This document shows positions 6,919-7,504 of a stretch of DNA of 7,504 bases, piece by piece. The notes under the pieces were generated by a model. The model was not told where the DNA came from. It was given only the letters and a program-made list of their open reading frames with translations, and did not search any database. Both the position numbers and the translations under genes were made by a program. The stretch is from the NCBI GenBank assembly GCA_025464425.1, contig JAODGV010000005.1:1-7504 (forward strand), written 5' to 3'. The stretch comes from Methanosarcinales archaeon. Its GTDB lineage: Archaea; Halobacteriota; Syntropharchaeia; Alkanophagales; Methanospirareceae. How positions within the stretch are numbered: position 1 is the stretch's first letter; every line of letters begins with the position of its first letter.

Positions 6919-7464
6919 TCAACTCACCACCGTCTTATTATAAGCCTCAACCATCGCCGCATGGTTCTTTGCTGCGAGCTTACCAAACCGCTCTGCCAGC
7001 TGACGCTCCAGTGACTCTAACCTGACAATTCCCGTCGCTTTCACCAGCGCACCGATCATCGCAGTATTAACTATGGGCAAACCCAGTATACGCTTCGCAA
7101 TACCCATAGCATCAACAGTTGCCAGTCTATCCACGCCCAGTTCGGATTTCAACGCCTCATGTGGCTTCTTCGTGTTCACCACCAGTATCCCACCGTCCTT
7201 AAGCTGTGAAAACACATTCCCGACTCGCAACAAACCCGGATCGAGTACAACGAGTACGTCGGGCTCGGTTATCACCGACCTGACTTTTATTCGCTCCTGC
7301 TCGTTCACACGCAGGAACGCGAGAACAGGTGCACCACGCCGCTCAGGACCGAAGGATGGCATGGATTGCGCGTGTTTACCCTCGGATATCGCCGCAAGTG
7401 CCATCAACTCAGCCAGTGTCACACCGCCTTGCCCGCCCCTGCCATATATACATATCTCGATCAT
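6919..7464 (-). CDS. porG: 2-oxoacid (probably pyruvate):ferredoxin oxidoreductase gamma subunit
   Basis: The gamma subunit is the domain that helps bind coenzyme A in four-subunit ferredoxin oxidoreductases, which reversibly convert a 2-oxoacid, CoA and ferredoxin to acyl-CoA, CO2 and reduced ferredoxin. The 181 residues from the ATG at 7464 begin MIEICIYGRGGQGGVT, the family signature, followed by FGPERRGAPV (38-47) and a Rossmann-like core with DVLVVLDPGLL. The frame extends upstream to a TTG at 7491, but family members start at MIE, so 7464 is chosen. A small ATG-AGA-TGA overlaps this start in another frame (7469-7461). The stop TGA abuts the porD ribosome-binding site. In most methanogens the order is gamma-delta-alpha-beta; here apgM follows delta and no alpha or beta gene is seen. 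Pyruvate is preferred over branched-chain or 2-oxoglutarate substrates, but the gamma sequence alone does not settle it. Confidence 0.85.
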   Translation of the reverse strand: MIEICIYGRGGQGGVTLAELMALAAISEGKHAQSMPSFGPERRGAPVLAFLRVNEQERIKVRSVITEPDVLVVLDPGLLRVGNVFSQLKDGGILVVNTKKPHEALKSELGVDRLATVDAMGIAKRILGLPIVNTAMIGALVKATGIVRLESLERQLAERFGKLAAKNHAAMVEAYNKTVVS

Positions 7465-7489
7465 CTCATGCAATAGCAAGCCGGTCTTC

Positions 7490-7497
7490 AATAAAAA
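7490..7497 (-). promoter_or_regulatory. Putative TATA box of the porG-porD-apgM operon
   Basis: TTTTTATT on the minus strand is centred about 29 nt before the porG ATG at 7464, and no Shine-Dalgarno site precedes that ATG. This fits a short-leader or leaderless transcript starting near 7468 and makes porG the first gene of the operon. The window ends seven bases further upstream, so the BRE region and the neighbouring gene cannot be judged. Confidence 0.42.
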
Positions 7498-7504
7498 TGT
7501 AGTA

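Noticed and set aside
6510..7025. 171-codon plus-strand open frame across apgM, porD and porG
   Set aside because: It is antisense to three well-supported genes, including the cysteine motifs of PorD, and has no domain of its own.
7465..7491. Upstream extension of porG to a TTG start at 7491
   Set aside because: Family members start at the MIE-I sequence at 7464, and the putative TATA box overlaps and directly precedes the TTG, so this codon is unlikely to be transcribed.

Overview
The window is 7.5 kb of densely packed protein-coding DNA from an archaeon, most likely a euryarchaeote related to methanogens, methanotrophic archaea or Archaeoglobi. The evidence is an archaeal-type tRNA-m1G37 methyltransferase (Trm5), an archaeal-type cofactor-independent phosphoglycerate mutase (ApgM), a DUF39-CBS aspartate-semialdehyde sulfurtransferase of the kind characterised in methanogens, the separate small gamma and delta subunits of a 2-oxoacid:ferredoxin oxidoreductase, and TATA-like boxes about 26-29 nt upstream of three start codons. 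A gyrB gene fits euryarchaeal lineages that acquired bacterial gyrase. The genus cannot be fixed from this sequence alone.

Layout. The left half lies on the plus strand: the 3' part of gyrB (1-1626, 5' end outside the window), trm5 overlapping it by 4 nt (1623-2681), and a UPF0104/LPG-synthase-type multi-spanning membrane protein (2714-3709) that appears to have its own promoter. The right half lies on the minus strand. A promoter near the right edge seems to drive a tight operon of porG-like (7464-6919), porD-like (6905-6612) and apgM (6610-5390). After a 160-nt gap comes the homocysteine-forming DUF39-CBS gene (5229-3706), apparently from its own promoter. The two halves converge at 3706-3709, where the stop codons of the membrane-protein and DUF39 genes overlap.

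How the genes fit together. The por-apgM operon makes metabolic sense: the ferredoxin-dependent enzyme makes pyruvate from acetyl-CoA and CO2, and phosphoglycerate mutase works a few steps further up gluconeogenesis. The catalytic alpha and beta oxidoreductase subunits are not in the window. DUF39-CBS provides homocysteine for methionine and SAM, and Trm5 consumes SAM, but these two are in separate convergent units and the link is only metabolic. gyrB-trm5 joins DNA topology with tRNA modification, a housekeeping pairing.

All seven genes look intact apart from the window-edge truncation of gyrB. I found no mobile element, CRISPR array, tRNA or rRNA, and nothing that I can honestly call a new system. 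The points worth a second look are the separation of the gamma and delta subunits from alpha and beta, the DUF39 gene without its usual ferredoxin-like partner, the orphan membrane protein, and the contrast between likely leaderless first genes and internal operon genes with Shine-Dalgarno sites.
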